A stretch of 13,452 nt of DNA, taken from contig MNYL01000164.1 of assembly GCA_001873075.1 (NCBI GenBank), positions 1-13,452 of the forward strand, given 5' to 3'. The notes beneath the pieces were generated by a model. That model ran no database searches, had not been told where the DNA came from, and was given only the letters and a program-made list of their open reading frames with translations. Shown one piece after another: positions 1 to 8,160 of the stretch. Each line of letters begins with the position of its first letter. Position 1 is the first letter of the stretch. The position numbers were made by a program, and so were the translations under genes. Source of the stretch: Fibrobacteres bacterium CG2_30_45_31 (GTDB lineage Bacteria > Fibrobacterota > Fibrobacteria > Fibrobacterales > Fibrobacteraceae).

Positions 1-1
1 T

Positions 2-739
2 GATCGTTCCGATAATGATTGGAACCAGGAATCAGGGTTTGTGGGTTTCAATCTTATCTATGGCCGACCGAACAAAACCATTAAAGAACCCTTTGACTAT
101 TTTACTATAGATTTTACTCAAGACTATGGCGCCGATGGGATGTTATTTCATTTAGAAACTACCGGCAAGCTTAAAAATTACAATATGAATTCCGGTCACA
201 ATTATATGGATGTTGGCTCCTACCTTCACTTCGATACCTTCTATGGTAATCTTGTGGAAATGAGTGCAAACTCTATTGGTCTTGGCGCTGATATGAATAT
301 CTGGTTAAATAACAATATCCGTTTTCGTTTAATCAATATGCCTTCTTTTGTTTTACTGGGTTCTTCAGATTTCAATTATGATGATATACTTGCCGCTAAA
401 GACAGTTCTTATGAAAAAACTCGATCCTACCAATTGAGCACTGGCGCAAATTATAAAATGTCCTTAGAACTAGAATATAAAGGGATTGGACAAATAAAGA
501 ATGCGGCGTCAGTGTTTTTATTTAAAACGATGCCTGGATCCGAGCCTCACTATGGTGCGTACGGCTATGATCTTGTTGGTTTTAATAGTACCAACATAGA
601 AGGATTCTTACCTTGGGGTTATACATTGGGACTTCGTTTCGAATCTTACTTAAAAGCGGCGGCTTACGAAGGTGCTGACTTTGAACCTATGTATCGGCTC
701 ATGTATTCTCTCGGGATCTACGTTAAATACGTTCTATAG
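2..739 (+). CDS. Probable outer membrane beta-barrel protein, 5'-truncated by the window
   Basis: The frame is open from position 2 to the TAG at 737-739 (245 codons), so the gene begins outside the window. The GTG at 41 lies inside this open frame with no ribosome-binding site, so I do not treat it as the start. The visible protein is rich in aromatic and glycine residues. It alternates polar and hydrophobic residues in strand-sized blocks separated by turns rich in N, D and G, and ends in a strand-like tail (GIYVKYVL). That is the usual look of an outer membrane barrel. No catalytic motif or long hydrophobic helix is visible. It vaguely recalls the C-terminal part of DUF3943-type proteins, but I cannot confirm the family. 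It converges with tmk across 37 bp. Confidence 0.6.
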   Translation, partial: DRSDNDWNQESGFVGFNLIYGRPNKTIKEPFDYFTIDFTQDYGADGMLFHLETTGKLKNYNMNSGHNYMDVGSYLHFDTFYGNLVEMSANSIGLGADMNIWLNNNIRFRLINMPSFVLLGSSDFNYDDILAAKDSSYEKTRSYQLSTGANYKMSLELEYKGIGQIKNAASVFLFKTMPGSEPHYGAYGYDLVGFNSTNIEGFLPWGYTLGLRFESYLKAAAYEGADFEPMYRLMYSLGIYVKYVL

Positions 740-746
740 GACTTAG

Positions 747-762
747 CAAGGCGAGGGCCTTG
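747..762. terminator. Short hairpin between convergent genes, weak terminator candidate
   Basis: CAAGGC (747-752) and GCCTTG (757-762) form a perfect 6-bp stem with a GAGG loop, between the stop of the barrel gene (739) and the stop of tmk (777). Neither strand has a T-run after the stem, so intrinsic termination would be weak. It is the only hairpin I see in this 37-bp gap. Confidence 0.3.
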
Positions 763-776
763 TAAACTCTACCATT

Positions 777-1409
777 TTACAACTTGGATTTTATCATCTG
801 TAAAATAATTTCATGCATTGATTCTCGACTTTGAGACGCGTTGACAAGTGAAACACATTCGGGAAATTCTTTCGATATCTGCTGATATCCTTTCCGAACT
901 CGTTCAAAAAAATCTTCTTTTTCCGCTTCAAGTCGATCGGGCTGTTTTCCTTCGCTCGCCATGCGCAGGCGTCCCTCTTTCACATCCATATCCAAGACAA
1001 TTGTCAATTCAGGAAAGCATTCCCCACAGGTAATTTCTGATAGTTTCTCGACCATTGAAGTATTGAGACCTCGACCAAAACCTTGGTAGGCGAGAGTACT
1101 CCAAGCAAAACGATCCGCAAGCACTACTATTCCTGCATTTAATGCAGGCTGAATGACTTCTTCAATAACTTGAGCCCGTGCCGCATTGTATAACAAAAGT
1201 TCAGCGCGATCTCCCATCAAACCTTTGTAAGCGGGATCTAGAAGTAACGCCCGGATAGCTTCAGAAATACGCGAGCCTCCCGGTTCGCGTACACGCACAC
1301 ACTCATAGCCCATACCCCGAAGGGACTGTTCCAAAAGATCCATTTGTGTGGTCTTTCCAGAACCGTCAATTCCTTCCAGACAAAAGAAACGAGAGGCCGT
1401 CTTTAACAT
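777..1409 (-). CDS. tmk: Thymidylate kinase
   Basis: Phosphorylates dTMP to dTDP with ATP in the cytoplasm, an essential step toward dTTP. The 210-residue length is normal for the family. Visible signatures are the P-loop G13-IDGSG-K19-T20, the substrate-binding REPGGS at 41-46 (more often REPGGT), the DRF motif at 99-101 followed by LAYQG at 106-110, and a LID-like segment around 150-163 ending PDRLE. The P-loop has no arginine, as in the E. coli-like class where the LID supplies the basic residue. The ATG lies 3 bp after the secA stop codon, so it is very probably translated from the secA mRNA. Its ribosome-binding site is inside the end of secA and is weak (GGATG), which suggests translational coupling. 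Confidence 0.97.
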   Translation of the reverse strand: MLKTASRFFCLEGIDGSGKTTQMDLLEQSLRGMGYECVRVREPGGSRISEAIRALLLDPAYKGLMGDRAELLLYNAARAQVIEEVIQPALNAGIVVLADRFAWSTLAYQGFGRGLNTSMVEKLSEITCGECFPELTIVLDMDVKEGRLRMASEGKQPDRLEAEKEDFFERVRKGYQQISKEFPECVSLVNASQSRESMHEIILQMIKSKL

Positions 1410-1412
1410 GGA

Positions 1413-4232
1413 TTATTCGGCATCCTTTCCGTGACACTTTTTGAACTTCAAACCTGAACCACACCAGCAAAGATCGTTACGTCCGAGTTTCGGAGTGTCG
1501 TTCTTAACAGGGGTGGTCTTTCGTGGAACAGAACGTTGCGGACGTGTGCCGGGCAAAGCCGAAGACGCAATTTGCTTCGAAGGAGGGGCATCATCCCCCT
1601 TAATCTGCGAAGTATTTTCTTGCAGTTGCGTAGGCGCTTGTGGCTTGGGAACCTGTGGAATTTGTTCCGGAGATACGGACGTTCCATCGGCAAGTTGAAT
1701 TCGAATATTCAAGATGCGCATTGACGTGAAAATGGCAATGCTTTCCAAGCAACTTTCGAAAGTCTTAAAGCCTTCGCTCTTATACATGATGAGCGGATCT
1801 TTTTGTGCGTAGCCCTGGAAGCGAATCGCATCCTTCAATTGATCCATCGCATAAAGGTGCTCTTTCCAATGCTGATCAATCGTCATCAATAATACGCGAC
1901 GCTCGATCTGGCGGAAATCGGCATCAGGAATGACCGACTCCAATTTCTCATACTTTTGTTTGCAAAGTTCAATGACATCATCCAAAACAAGTTCTGGTGT
2001 CTTTGCATTCTTTTCTGCTTCTGTCGGCTGATATTCGATACCGAAGCAACGTTGCAATTCGGTGTGAAGACCATCCCAGTTCCACTCTTCAGAAAATTGT
2101 CCCTTGAATACATATTCGGAAACTTTAATATCGACAGCATCTTCAATACGATTCTTGATATCACCGCGAATATCTTCGCCTTTCAAAATGCGACGACGAA
2201 GTCCGTAAATCACTTTACGCTGTTCGTTCATCACGTTATCGTAATCGAGCAAATACTTACGAGAATCAAAGCTCTGCCCTTCCACGCGGCGTTGAGCCCC
2301 ACGAATACTCTTCGTGACAATAGGATGAGTAATGACTTCTTCATCACCCACACCAAACCGGCTCATCAAAGCCTTCACGTTGGTGCCACCAAAAATGCGC
2401 ATCAAGTTATCATCAAGAGAAAGGAAATACTGACTGGAGCCCGGATCCCCTTGACGGCCAGAACGACCGCGCAACTGGTTATCAATACGGCGAGATTCAT
2501 GACGTTCCGTGCCGAGCACATGCAAGCCTCCCAATTCCGTAACTCCTGGCCCAAGAGCAATATCAGTACCGCGACCCGCCATATTTGTGGCAATAGTCAC
2601 CTTACCCTTGTGACCTGCAAACTGAATGATTTCCGCTTCACGCCCATGGTTTTTCGCATTCAAAACTTCGTGAGGAACCCCTTCTTTCTTGAGTAAGGAA
2701 TCAATCTTTTCAGATTTTTCGATGGATGCGGTACCCACTAACAACGGTTGTCCGTTTTCATGGCGCCGTTTGATTTCAGCAACAATCGCCTGCCACTTGA
2801 CATCCTCCGATTTGTAGATCATATCTTGCAAATCTTTGCGGATACAAGGCTTGTGAGTAGGAATCACCCACGTATTCATGTTATAAATTTTGCTGAATTC
2901 AGTAGCTTCTGTTTCCGCAGTACCCGTCATACCCGAAAGTTTGGAATACATACGGAAGAAATTCTGGAATGTGATCGTTGCAAGCGTTTGGTTTTCACGA
3001 CGAATCTGAACGCCTTCTTTGGCCTCGATAGATTGGTGAATGCCTTCCGAGTAGCGGCGACCTTCCATCAGACGACCGGTATTTTCATCAACGATGATAA
3101 TTTCACCGTCACGGTTAATGTAGTCCACATCCTTTTCAAAAAGGTAATGTGCCTTAAGGCCCTGATTAATGAAATGCACCCATTCCGCGTGTTCACCATA
3201 GAGGTTCTTGATCTGCATCAAGGCTTCAATATGATTGACACCCTTTTCCGTGATCTGGATATTCTTATCCTTTTCATCAACCGTAAAATCTTTGTTTTTG
3301 ATCAATTGCTTGACAAGCGCATTTGTTTTCATGTACTTATCGGTGGCATCTTCAGCAGGACCACTGATGATCAGCGGCGTACGCGCTTCATCAATAAGAA
3401 TGGAGTCCACTTCATCCACAATACAGAAATTGAGTTCACGCTGTACTAGCTCTTGAGGTTCCACCGCCATATTATCGCGGAGATAATCGAAACCAAATTC
3501 GTTATTAGTACCATAGGTCACATCTGCAGCGTAGCTTTCACGACGTTGCGCGCTACTTAAATCATAAACAATCAAACCCACTTTAAGTCCAAGGAACTTA
3601 TAAACACGCCCCATTTGCGCGGCATCACGGCCCGCAAGGTAATCGTTCACGGTCACCACATGTACGCCATTTCCAGATAAACCGTTCAAGTATACAGGAA
3701 GTGCTGCCGCAAGTGTTTTACCTTCACCAGTGGCCATTTCAGCAATAGCCCCTTCGTGAAGTACCAAACCACCAATCATCTGCACCTCAAAAGGCATCAT
3801 ACGAAAGGGCTTCACAGAATCTGGAATAAGCTCACGAATCTTCGCATAAAGCGTCGCAGGAAGATATACCTCATATTCCGGTTTACCGGCAGCGAGTTCT
3901 GCCTTTGCAATATCGGTTACTTGCTGTAACTCAGAGCCCAATGTCGAAAAATCAAAGTTGAAAGAGGGATCAAAAATATTGAAAATACCGAGACGACGGT
4001 CGCAAGCTTCCTGGCAAACGGCAAAAGCGTCCACTTTAATGTCTTCCAGTGTTTTCCCGGAAGCAAGCTTTTCCCGGAACTCCGCACTCTTTGCTGCAAG
4101 ATCTGCATCATCAATAGCTTCCAATGCTTTGCGAGCGACATGAATTTGTGCGATCACCGGGAGCAAACTTTTGACTTTGCGCTCGTGCGGTGTACCAAAT
4201 ACTTTATGAAGAACTTTATCAAATAAACTCAT
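1413..4232 (-). CDS. secA: Preprotein translocase ATPase SecA, with an insertion before Walker A
   Basis: Motor that pushes unfolded preproteins through SecYEG using ATP, at the inner face of the cytoplasmic membrane. The protein has 939 residues. Walker A is MATGEGKT at 166-173, Walker B is DEVD at 273-276 followed by DEARTPLIISGP, and helicase motifs such as GTERHESRRIDNQLRGRSGRQGD follow. A proline-rich linker (about 870-915) leads to the zinc-binding C-terminal tail C922-x-C924-x8-C933-H934, which binds SecB or ribosomes in other species. Relative to E. coli SecA, about 60 residues (83-143) are inserted between the RRLG segment and RMMPFEVQMIGG, directly before Walker A. The ATG is preceded by AGGA 11 nt upstream, inside a 14-bp perfect palindrome. 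tmk follows after 3 bp. Confidence 0.98.
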   Translation of the reverse strand: MSLFDKVLHKVFGTPHERKVKSLLPVIAQIHVARKALEAIDDADLAAKSAEFREKLASGKTLEDIKVDAFAVCQEACDRRLGIFNIFDPSFNFDFSTLGSELQQVTDIAKAELAAGKPEYEVYLPATLYAKIRELIPDSVKPFRMMPFEVQMIGGLVLHEGAIAEMATGEGKTLAAALPVYLNGLSGNGVHVVTVNDYLAGRDAAQMGRVYKFLGLKVGLIVYDLSSAQRRESYAADVTYGTNNEFGFDYLRDNMAVEPQELVQRELNFCIVDEVDSILIDEARTPLIISGPAEDATDKYMKTNALVKQLIKNKDFTVDEKDKNIQITEKGVNHIEALMQIKNLYGEHAEWVHFINQGLKAHYLFEKDVDYINRDGEIIIVDENTGRLMEGRRYSEGIHQSIEAKEGVQIRRENQTLATITFQNFFRMYSKLSGMTGTAETEATEFSKIYNMNTWVIPTHKPCIRKDLQDMIYKSEDVKWQAIVAEIKRRHENGQPLLVGTASIEKSEKIDSLLKKEGVPHEVLNAKNHGREAEIIQFAGHKGKVTIATNMAGRGTDIALGPGVTELGGLHVLGTERHESRRIDNQLRGRSGRQGDPGSSQYFLSLDDNLMRIFGGTNVKALMSRFGVGDEEVITHPIVTKSIRGAQRRVEGQSFDSRKYLLDYDNVMNEQRKVIYGLRRRILKGEDIRGDIKNRIEDAVDIKVSEYVFKGQFSEEWNWDGLHTELQRCFGIEYQPTEAEKNAKTPELVLDDVIELCKQKYEKLESVIPDADFRQIERRVLLMTIDQHWKEHLYAMDQLKDAIRFQGYAQKDPLIMYKSEGFKTFESCLESIAIFTSMRILNIRIQLADGTSVSPEQIPQVPKPQAPTQLQENTSQIKGDDAPPSKQIASSALPGTRPQRSVPRKTTPVKNDTPKLGRNDLCWCGSGLKFKKCHGKDAE

Positions 4233-4235
4233 AAC

Positions 4236-4249
4236 AAAGGATATCCTTT
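4236..4249 (-). promoter_or_regulatory. secA ribosome-binding site inside a 14-bp perfect palindrome
   Basis: The 14 bases AAAGGATATCCTTT are an exact palindrome and contain the only Shine-Dalgarno-like AGGA upstream of the secA ATG (4244-4247 on the minus strand, 11 nt spacing). The palindrome could be a protein-binding site, or dimerise or fold in RNA and partly mask the ribosome-binding site. The self-complementarity is seen directly; the regulatory role is inference. Confidence 0.4.
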
Positions 4250-4265
4250 AAAAATGCTCCCTTAA

Positions 4266-4294
4266 AATAGAAAATTGAAATTTAAAAATGGCAA
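4266..4294 (-). promoter_or_regulatory. Candidate sigma70-type promoter of secA-tmk
   Basis: On the minus strand TTGCCA (4289-4294) and TCTATT (4266-4271) are separated by exactly 17 bp. The match to TTGACA/TATAAT is moderate (4 of 6 in each box). It sits in the 129-bp gap between the acyltransferase stop and secA, which otherwise has no clear function, and would give a leader of roughly 25-30 nt carrying the palindromic ribosome-binding site. Confidence 0.3.
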
Positions 4295-4361
4295 GAAACG
4301 TTGTCTCAACGGCGCATTAGAACCTTCAACAAATGAATCCGCAAAAAACGCTATCGCCACG

Positions 4362-5543
4362 TTAAGTGGGCAGAGGAATCACTCGTGCCTTCGCCTTTTT
4401 ACGGCGATGATCTTTGTACTGCTGGTAAAACGTACTGATACTGTAAATGAATATTAAAAAGAGAAGCGTTCCTTGAGGGCTATTCAAATCACCCAACATC
4501 CATGCAATAGAAATTAAAGGCAAGTGGATCAAGTATGGATAAAAAGAAGCCCTTCCAACGGCACGCACTGGGCGGATGCAGAAAAGAATAGCAAGCCATC
4601 CCTTAGAAGTCGTCAAGCTTATAATTAACAATCCAAAAAGCAACACAGGCAAAGAATGATGACCAATAAAATTCCAACTAATACTTGAGGAATCTATCAT
4701 GAAGAGACTTGCGTACAAACAGCACAATAAAAATATTTGAGCTATTCCACTCCAATAGTCTTTTTCAAAAAAGCGAAATTGCCGCTCTTTGTACAATCGA
4801 AATAGTACCATTCCAAACAAATATTCAAAGATGCGCACAAAAGGAAACATGTGAAAAAAGCGATATCGAACTTCATAATTGGAAAAATCGCCAAGAATTG
4901 GAAACACGCCCCAATCTGCCACACTAAATATCAAGCCCCAAATAATACCGGGAACAAATACAGCACCGAACAATAACCAAAGTGCCTTGGGACTAGTCAC
5001 AGCACTCAACTTCCTTGCACACCAAGGGGTAATCGCATAGCACACAAAAAAAGCAGATAAAGCCCAAGAAGGCTCATTCAATTTCATGCCTAGTTCTGGG
5101 GCGAAAGACCATGTCAAAGACAAATGCATCAAGAGAGAACGCCAAGGGTGTGCCATGTTCGCAAGGCCCGTCGAAATACACGCAAAAAAGGCATCCCATG
5201 AGGTTGGCATTGCATGAATCCCACTAAACTTGAAAATCAAAATACAGAACATAAGCACCGTACAAATAAAATGCAGTCGATACAATTTGGCGATGCGACC
5301 AAACATAAACGGAATCACAGGAAGACGTCGTTCTGGATCACTGAACTTAGAAGCAAAAAGAAAACCCGCCAAAATGAAAAAAAGGCTCGCCGAAAAAGCG
5401 GGAGCCTTTACTATAGGCATCACCCATTTCCACGAACTTGCATAAAGCAACGCACTAGACGATGCCAAATGCAAGAACACGATATTTAATGAGGCCAACA
5501 AACGTAAGCCATCTATCGCAGGGAAATAAGCTTTTTTCGTCAC
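4362..5543 (-). CDS. Membrane acyltransferase, OafA/YrhL (acyltransferase 3) family
   Basis: Integral membrane enzymes of this family move acetyl or other acyl groups onto sugars, peptidoglycan or other extracytoplasmic acceptors. The 393 residues are mostly hydrophobic with about ten membrane segments. The N-terminus has the family signature FPAIDGLR...IVFLHLAS with H25 as the expected catalytic histidine. FFILAGFLFASKF (55-67), the basic FGRIAKLYRLH (81-91), EYLFGMVLFRLY (240-251) and GRASFYPYLIHLPLI (330-344) match other conserved blocks. The C-terminal tail is strongly basic (377-388). The start is GTG at 5543, 2 bp after the aldolase stop; no other in-frame start lies between it and an upstream stop, so it is probably translationally coupled to the aldolase. 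The acceptor is unknown. Confidence 0.9.
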   Translation of the reverse strand: MTKKAYFPAIDGLRLLASLNIVFLHLASSSALLYASSWKWVMPIVKAPAFSASLFFILAGFLFASKFSDPERRLPVIPFMFGRIAKLYRLHFICTVLMFCILIFKFSGIHAMPTSWDAFFACISTGLANMAHPWRSLLMHLSLTWSFAPELGMKLNEPSWALSAFFVCYAITPWCARKLSAVTSPKALWLLFGAVFVPGIIWGLIFSVADWGVFPILGDFSNYEVRYRFFHMFPFVRIFEYLFGMVLFRLYKERQFRFFEKDYWSGIAQIFLLCCLYASLFMIDSSSISWNFIGHHSLPVLLFGLLIISLTTSKGWLAILFCIRPVRAVGRASFYPYLIHLPLISIAWMLGDLNSPQGTLLFLIFIYSISTFYQQYKDHRRKKAKARVIPLPT

Positions 5544-5545
5544 GA

Positions 5546-6496
5546 CTAGTCCATGCCCGCATTTATCATGCGTTCATAGAACTTACGGAACTCATTTTTT
5601 TCTTCTGTCTTGCGTATTTTAATCGCTTCTTCCGGGTGCAAATTAAGAGAGCCCGTGATCATTTGAGGAATGATATAGCCCCACTCATACTTTTCACTCA
5701 GCGGTACAAACAATTCAGAGATGGCATCCAGCACGGGACGAATATCATACTTTGGATTCTTAAGGAATCCGAGCAGAAGTTCTGTAGTGCAATTACCCGC
5801 ACCACGTCCAATACCAGACACAGTGGCATCCAGGAAATCGACTTTATTCATCACGGCCTGAATCGTGTTGCTAAAGGCCAGTTGCTGATTATTGTGACCG
5901 TGGAAACCAATACTCTTCGTTTTGATATGTTCGCGGTATCTCTTCACGCAGGCATCAATATCCTCTTGATAGAAATATCCAAAAGTATCTACCAAATAAA
6001 CAACATTGGCCTTGCATTCTTTTTCTACCTGATCCAGAGCTTCATCCAATTCTGGACCACGATCACGGCTTACAGCCATGATGTTAATGGTAGTCTCATA
6101 TCCAAGCTCCGCAAAGGTGTTGACCAATTCAATACCTTTATCAATGTTTTTTACATAGCTTGCTACCCGCACCATCTCGTAAGGGCTTTCACTTGCGGGC
6201 TTAATCGATTTCAAATCCACGCGACCCACATCAGCCATCACGGATAATTTCATATTGCTCTCAATGCCATCTTTCAATTTCCACAAAAGATCATCAGGGC
6301 AGAATTTCCAGACACCATATTCTTTGGGATCGAATAAATCAGGAGAGTTTTTATATCCTACTTCCATATAATCGATACCAGCTGCGCTTAAGAGTTGATA
6401 CAAGCGACGCACAAATTCCAAATCGAAATTATGCTTATTCACGAGTCCACCATCGCGGATCGTGCAGTCAAGGACTTTTATGGTTTCGTAGTACAT
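5546..6496 (-). CDS. HMGL/DmpG-like aldolase with divalent-metal TIM barrel
   Basis: The HMG-CoA lyase-like superfamily makes or breaks C-C bonds next to a 2-oxo acid using a divalent metal. The 316-residue protein begins with the catalytic motif DCTIRDGG (R14, D15), has IDYMEVGY at 41-48, metal-ligand histidines in GFHGHNN (H199, H201) and the glycine-rich VSGIGRGAGNCTTE (226-239). These are the residues expected for an active enzyme. It is shorter than DmpG-type 4-hydroxy-2-oxovalerate aldolases (about 340), and no partner aldehyde dehydrogenase is nearby, so it probably works alone. It also lacks the long regulatory C-terminus of isopropylmalate synthase. The start is supported by AGGAGA 5 nt upstream. 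It leads a two-gene unit with the acyltransferase; the actual substrate is unknown. Confidence 0.88.
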   Translation of the reverse strand: MYYETIKVLDCTIRDGGLVNKHNFDLEFVRRLYQLLSAAGIDYMEVGYKNSPDLFDPKEYGVWKFCPDDLLWKLKDGIESNMKLSVMADVGRVDLKSIKPASESPYEMVRVASYVKNIDKGIELVNTFAELGYETTINIMAVSRDRGPELDEALDQVEKECKANVVYLVDTFGYFYQEDIDACVKRYREHIKTKSIGFHGHNNQQLAFSNTIQAVMNKVDFLDATVSGIGRGAGNCTTELLLGFLKNPKYDIRPVLDAISELFVPLSEKYEWGYIIPQMITGSLNLHPEEAIKIRKTEEKNEFRKFYERMINAGMD

Positions 6497-6501
6497 TTTA
6501 T

Positions 6502-6514
6502 TCTCCTAATTAGG
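6502..6514 (-). promoter_or_regulatory. Strong aldolase ribosome-binding site overlapping a 10-bp palindrome
   Basis: AGGAGA on the minus strand (6502-6507) lies 5 nt before the aldolase ATG and fixes that start. It overlaps the perfect palindrome CCTAATTAGG (6505-6514). No clear -10/-35 pair stood out in the 164-bp divergent gap (6497-6660), which is very T-rich and must hold promoters for both the aldolase and metY. Confidence 0.45.
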
Positions 6515-6660
6515 GGACATCAAATCTAATAATTTTGGAAGCTTTGGCACAACTGTAATTTTTTTAAGAGTTTTTTCTTCTTATTTATATTACCTCTCTC
6601 GCCATAAAGTTCGCATTTATCTAAATTATTGCATACTTTTTTTGCACACGAGGTTCTTAT

Positions 6661-7935
6661 ATGGCTTATCATAAAGAAACACAATGCATTCAATCCGGAT
6701 GGACTCCTAAAAATGGCGAACCGCGCGTTCTCCCTATTTACCAAAGTACCACTTTTGCTTATGACACCGCCCAGGAAATGGGAGATTTGTTTGATTTGAA
6801 GTCCGAGGGCTTTTTTTATTCACGCCTCGCCAACCCCACTGTCGCTGCCGTAGAAAATAAAATATCTGATTTAGAAGGCGGCGTTGGGGCCTTGCTTTGC
6901 AGTTCCGGTCAATCAGCCACCATGCTTTCTATCATCAATATTGCTCACAGCGGTGATCATGTCATTTGCTCCAGTGCCGTTTATGGGGGAACCTTTAATC
7001 TCCTCCATAAGACCCTTCAAGAAATGGGCATTGAAGTGGAGTTTGTGGATCCGGATATCTCTCTTGAAGAACTCCATCAGGTATTCAGATCCAACACGCG
7101 CTGCGTTTTTTCTGAAACACTGACGAATCCATCCCTAGTCGTTCTGGATATTGAAAAATTTGCAGAAGCTGCACACGCCCATGATGTTCCTTTAATCGTG
7201 GACAACACGTTTCCAACACCCATCAATTGTAGTCCTTTTCAATTTGGTGCCGATATTGTCACTCATTCCACCACCAAGTATATGGATGGACACGCCTGCT
7301 CTTTAGGCGGCGTGGTTGTTGACAGTGGTAATTTTGATTGGGCTGCCGCTCGCAAATACCCCGAATTCACAAAGCCGGATGAATCCTACCACGGCGTTAT
7401 TTATGCAGAATCTTTTGGAAAAGCGGCTTATATTGTCAAAGCACGCGCGCACTTAATGCGCGATGTGGGTGCCATGATGGCCCCGATGAATGCATTTCTC
7501 CTCAATCTCGGCCTAGAAACACTCGCCATTCGGATGGAGCGTCACTGCTCGAACGCTTTAGCCATTGCAAAATTTTTAGAAAAACACCCCAAAGTGAGTT
7601 GGATCACCTACCCTGGCCTAGAAAGCAGCCCCTATCATGCTCTCGCTAAAAAATACATGCCCCATGGAAGCTGCGGGGTCATTTCTTTTGGCGTTAAAGG
7701 GGGTCGTGATGCAGCCTGCAAATTCATGGAAGCCATGAAAATAGCCCGTATTGTTACTCACGTTGCCGATGTACGCACTTGCTGTCTTCATCCCGCAAGC
7801 ACCACTCACCGTCAAATGAGCGATGAACAACTTGAAGCCTGTGGAGTCAAACCGGACCTTATCCGATTCTCCACTGGTATTGAGCATGTAGATGATCTCA
7901 TTGCGGATATCTCTCAAGCTCTTAAACAACTCTAG
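6661..7935 (+). CDS. metY: O-acetylhomoserine sulfhydrylase (MetY-type PLP enzyme)
   Basis: Cys/Met-metabolism PLP enzyme expected to combine O-acetylhomoserine with sulfide (or methanethiol) to form homocysteine (or methionine) in the cytoplasm. At 424 residues it has MetY length, longer than MetB or MetC (about 380-400). Visible features are the phosphate-binding Y53-x-R55, SSGQSA (81-86), Y108, the pyridine-nitrogen aspartate D181 in VDNTFPTP, and the PLP lysine K206 in STTKYMDGH. The MetY-like block PEFTKPDESYHGVIYAE and the C-terminal HPASTTHRQ...RFSTGIEHVDDLIAD favour MetY over cystathionine synthase or methionine gamma-lyase, although those cannot be excluded. The ATG has GAGG (6650-6653) 7 nt upstream. 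It is transcribed alone, divergent from the aldolase. I recognise no SAM-riboswitch pattern in the leader. Confidence 0.92.
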   Translation: MAYHKETQCIQSGWTPKNGEPRVLPIYQSTTFAYDTAQEMGDLFDLKSEGFFYSRLANPTVAAVENKISDLEGGVGALLCSSGQSATMLSIINIAHSGDHVICSSAVYGGTFNLLHKTLQEMGIEVEFVDPDISLEELHQVFRSNTRCVFSETLTNPSLVVLDIEKFAEAAHAHDVPLIVDNTFPTPINCSPFQFGADIVTHSTTKYMDGHACSLGGVVVDSGNFDWAAARKYPEFTKPDESYHGVIYAESFGKAAYIVKARAHLMRDVGAMMAPMNAFLLNLGLETLAIRMERHCSNALAIAKFLEKHPKVSWITYPGLESSPYHALAKKYMPHGSCGVISFGVKGGRDAACKFMEAMKIARIVTHVADVRTCCLHPASTTHRQMSDEQLEACGVKPDLIRFSTGIEHVDDLIADISQALKQL

Positions 7936-7943
7936 CTTTCATC

Positions 7944-7978
7944 CAAAAAAAGGCCGCTTCTTTAAGCGGTCTTTTTTT
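7944..7978. terminator. Strong rho-independent terminator, bidirectional
   Basis: AGGCCGCTT (7951-7959) and AAGCGGTCT (7964-7972) form a 9-bp stem with one G-U pair and a CTTT loop. Seven A precede it and seven T follow, so the structure works on both strands. It ends metY on the plus strand and probably also fabI on the minus strand, beyond the inserted palindromic element. Confidence 0.92.
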
Positions 7979-7998
7979 GATTGGCAATACTCAATTTA

Positions 7999-8159
7999 GG
8001 GCACCTCTAAAAATTGGTTTGTGGTCATGAAATCGAGCGAGACCGAGCAAGAGCAGAAGCGAAAAGTGGCCAATAATGACGTTATTAGCCACTTTGAGCG
8101 ACGAACTATTGCGATGTGTCACAGTCGATTTCATAGAAAAAGAATTTTTAGAGGTGTCC
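7999..8159. mobile_element. MITE-like 161-bp palindromic element with TIRs and TTTA target duplication
   Basis: The ends are 17-bp terminal inverted repeats: 7999-8015 reads GGGCACCTCTAAAAATT, and the reverse complement of 8143-8159 differs only at the third base. TTTA flanks both sides (7995-7998 and 8160-8163), as expected for a 4-bp target-site duplication. Inside, ATGAAATCGA (8027-8036) has an exact inverted copy (8125-8134), and the centre folds on AAAGTGGC (8063-8070) with GCCACTTT (8088-8095). The TIRs and central hairpin share the same midpoint, position 8079. No reading frame of transposase size fits, so it would need a transposase supplied in trans. The transcript could fold into one long hairpin. 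I found no second copy in the window, so mobility is inferred from structure only. Confidence 0.78.
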
Positions 8160-8160
8160 T

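Noticed and set aside
839..854. parS-like GTTGACAAGTGAAACA inside tmk
   Set aside because: Only about 11 of 16 positions match and the palindrome is broken; it lies in ordinary coding sequence.
1956..3449. Long plus-strand frames opposite secA (246 and 233 codons)
   Set aside because: They are antisense shadows of a well-conserved gene and their translations show no domain-like pattern.
4340..4365. Terminator for the acyltransferase (minus-strand AACG...CGTT followed by a T-run)
   Set aside because: The stem is only 4 bp with a 9-nt loop; too weak to call.
4275..4457. 60-codon plus-strand frame across the secA-acyltransferase gap
   Set aside because: No ribosome-binding site, no recognisable protein, and it runs antisense into the acyltransferase end.
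6497..6660. Possible SAM riboswitch before metY
   Set aside because: The leader is T-rich and I found no conserved SAM-I or SAM-II core or terminator-antiterminator pair.
6526..6744. 72-codon minus-strand frame across the aldolase-metY gap
   Set aside because: It is antisense to the metY start, rich in Lys and Leu from T-rich promoter DNA, and has no family features.
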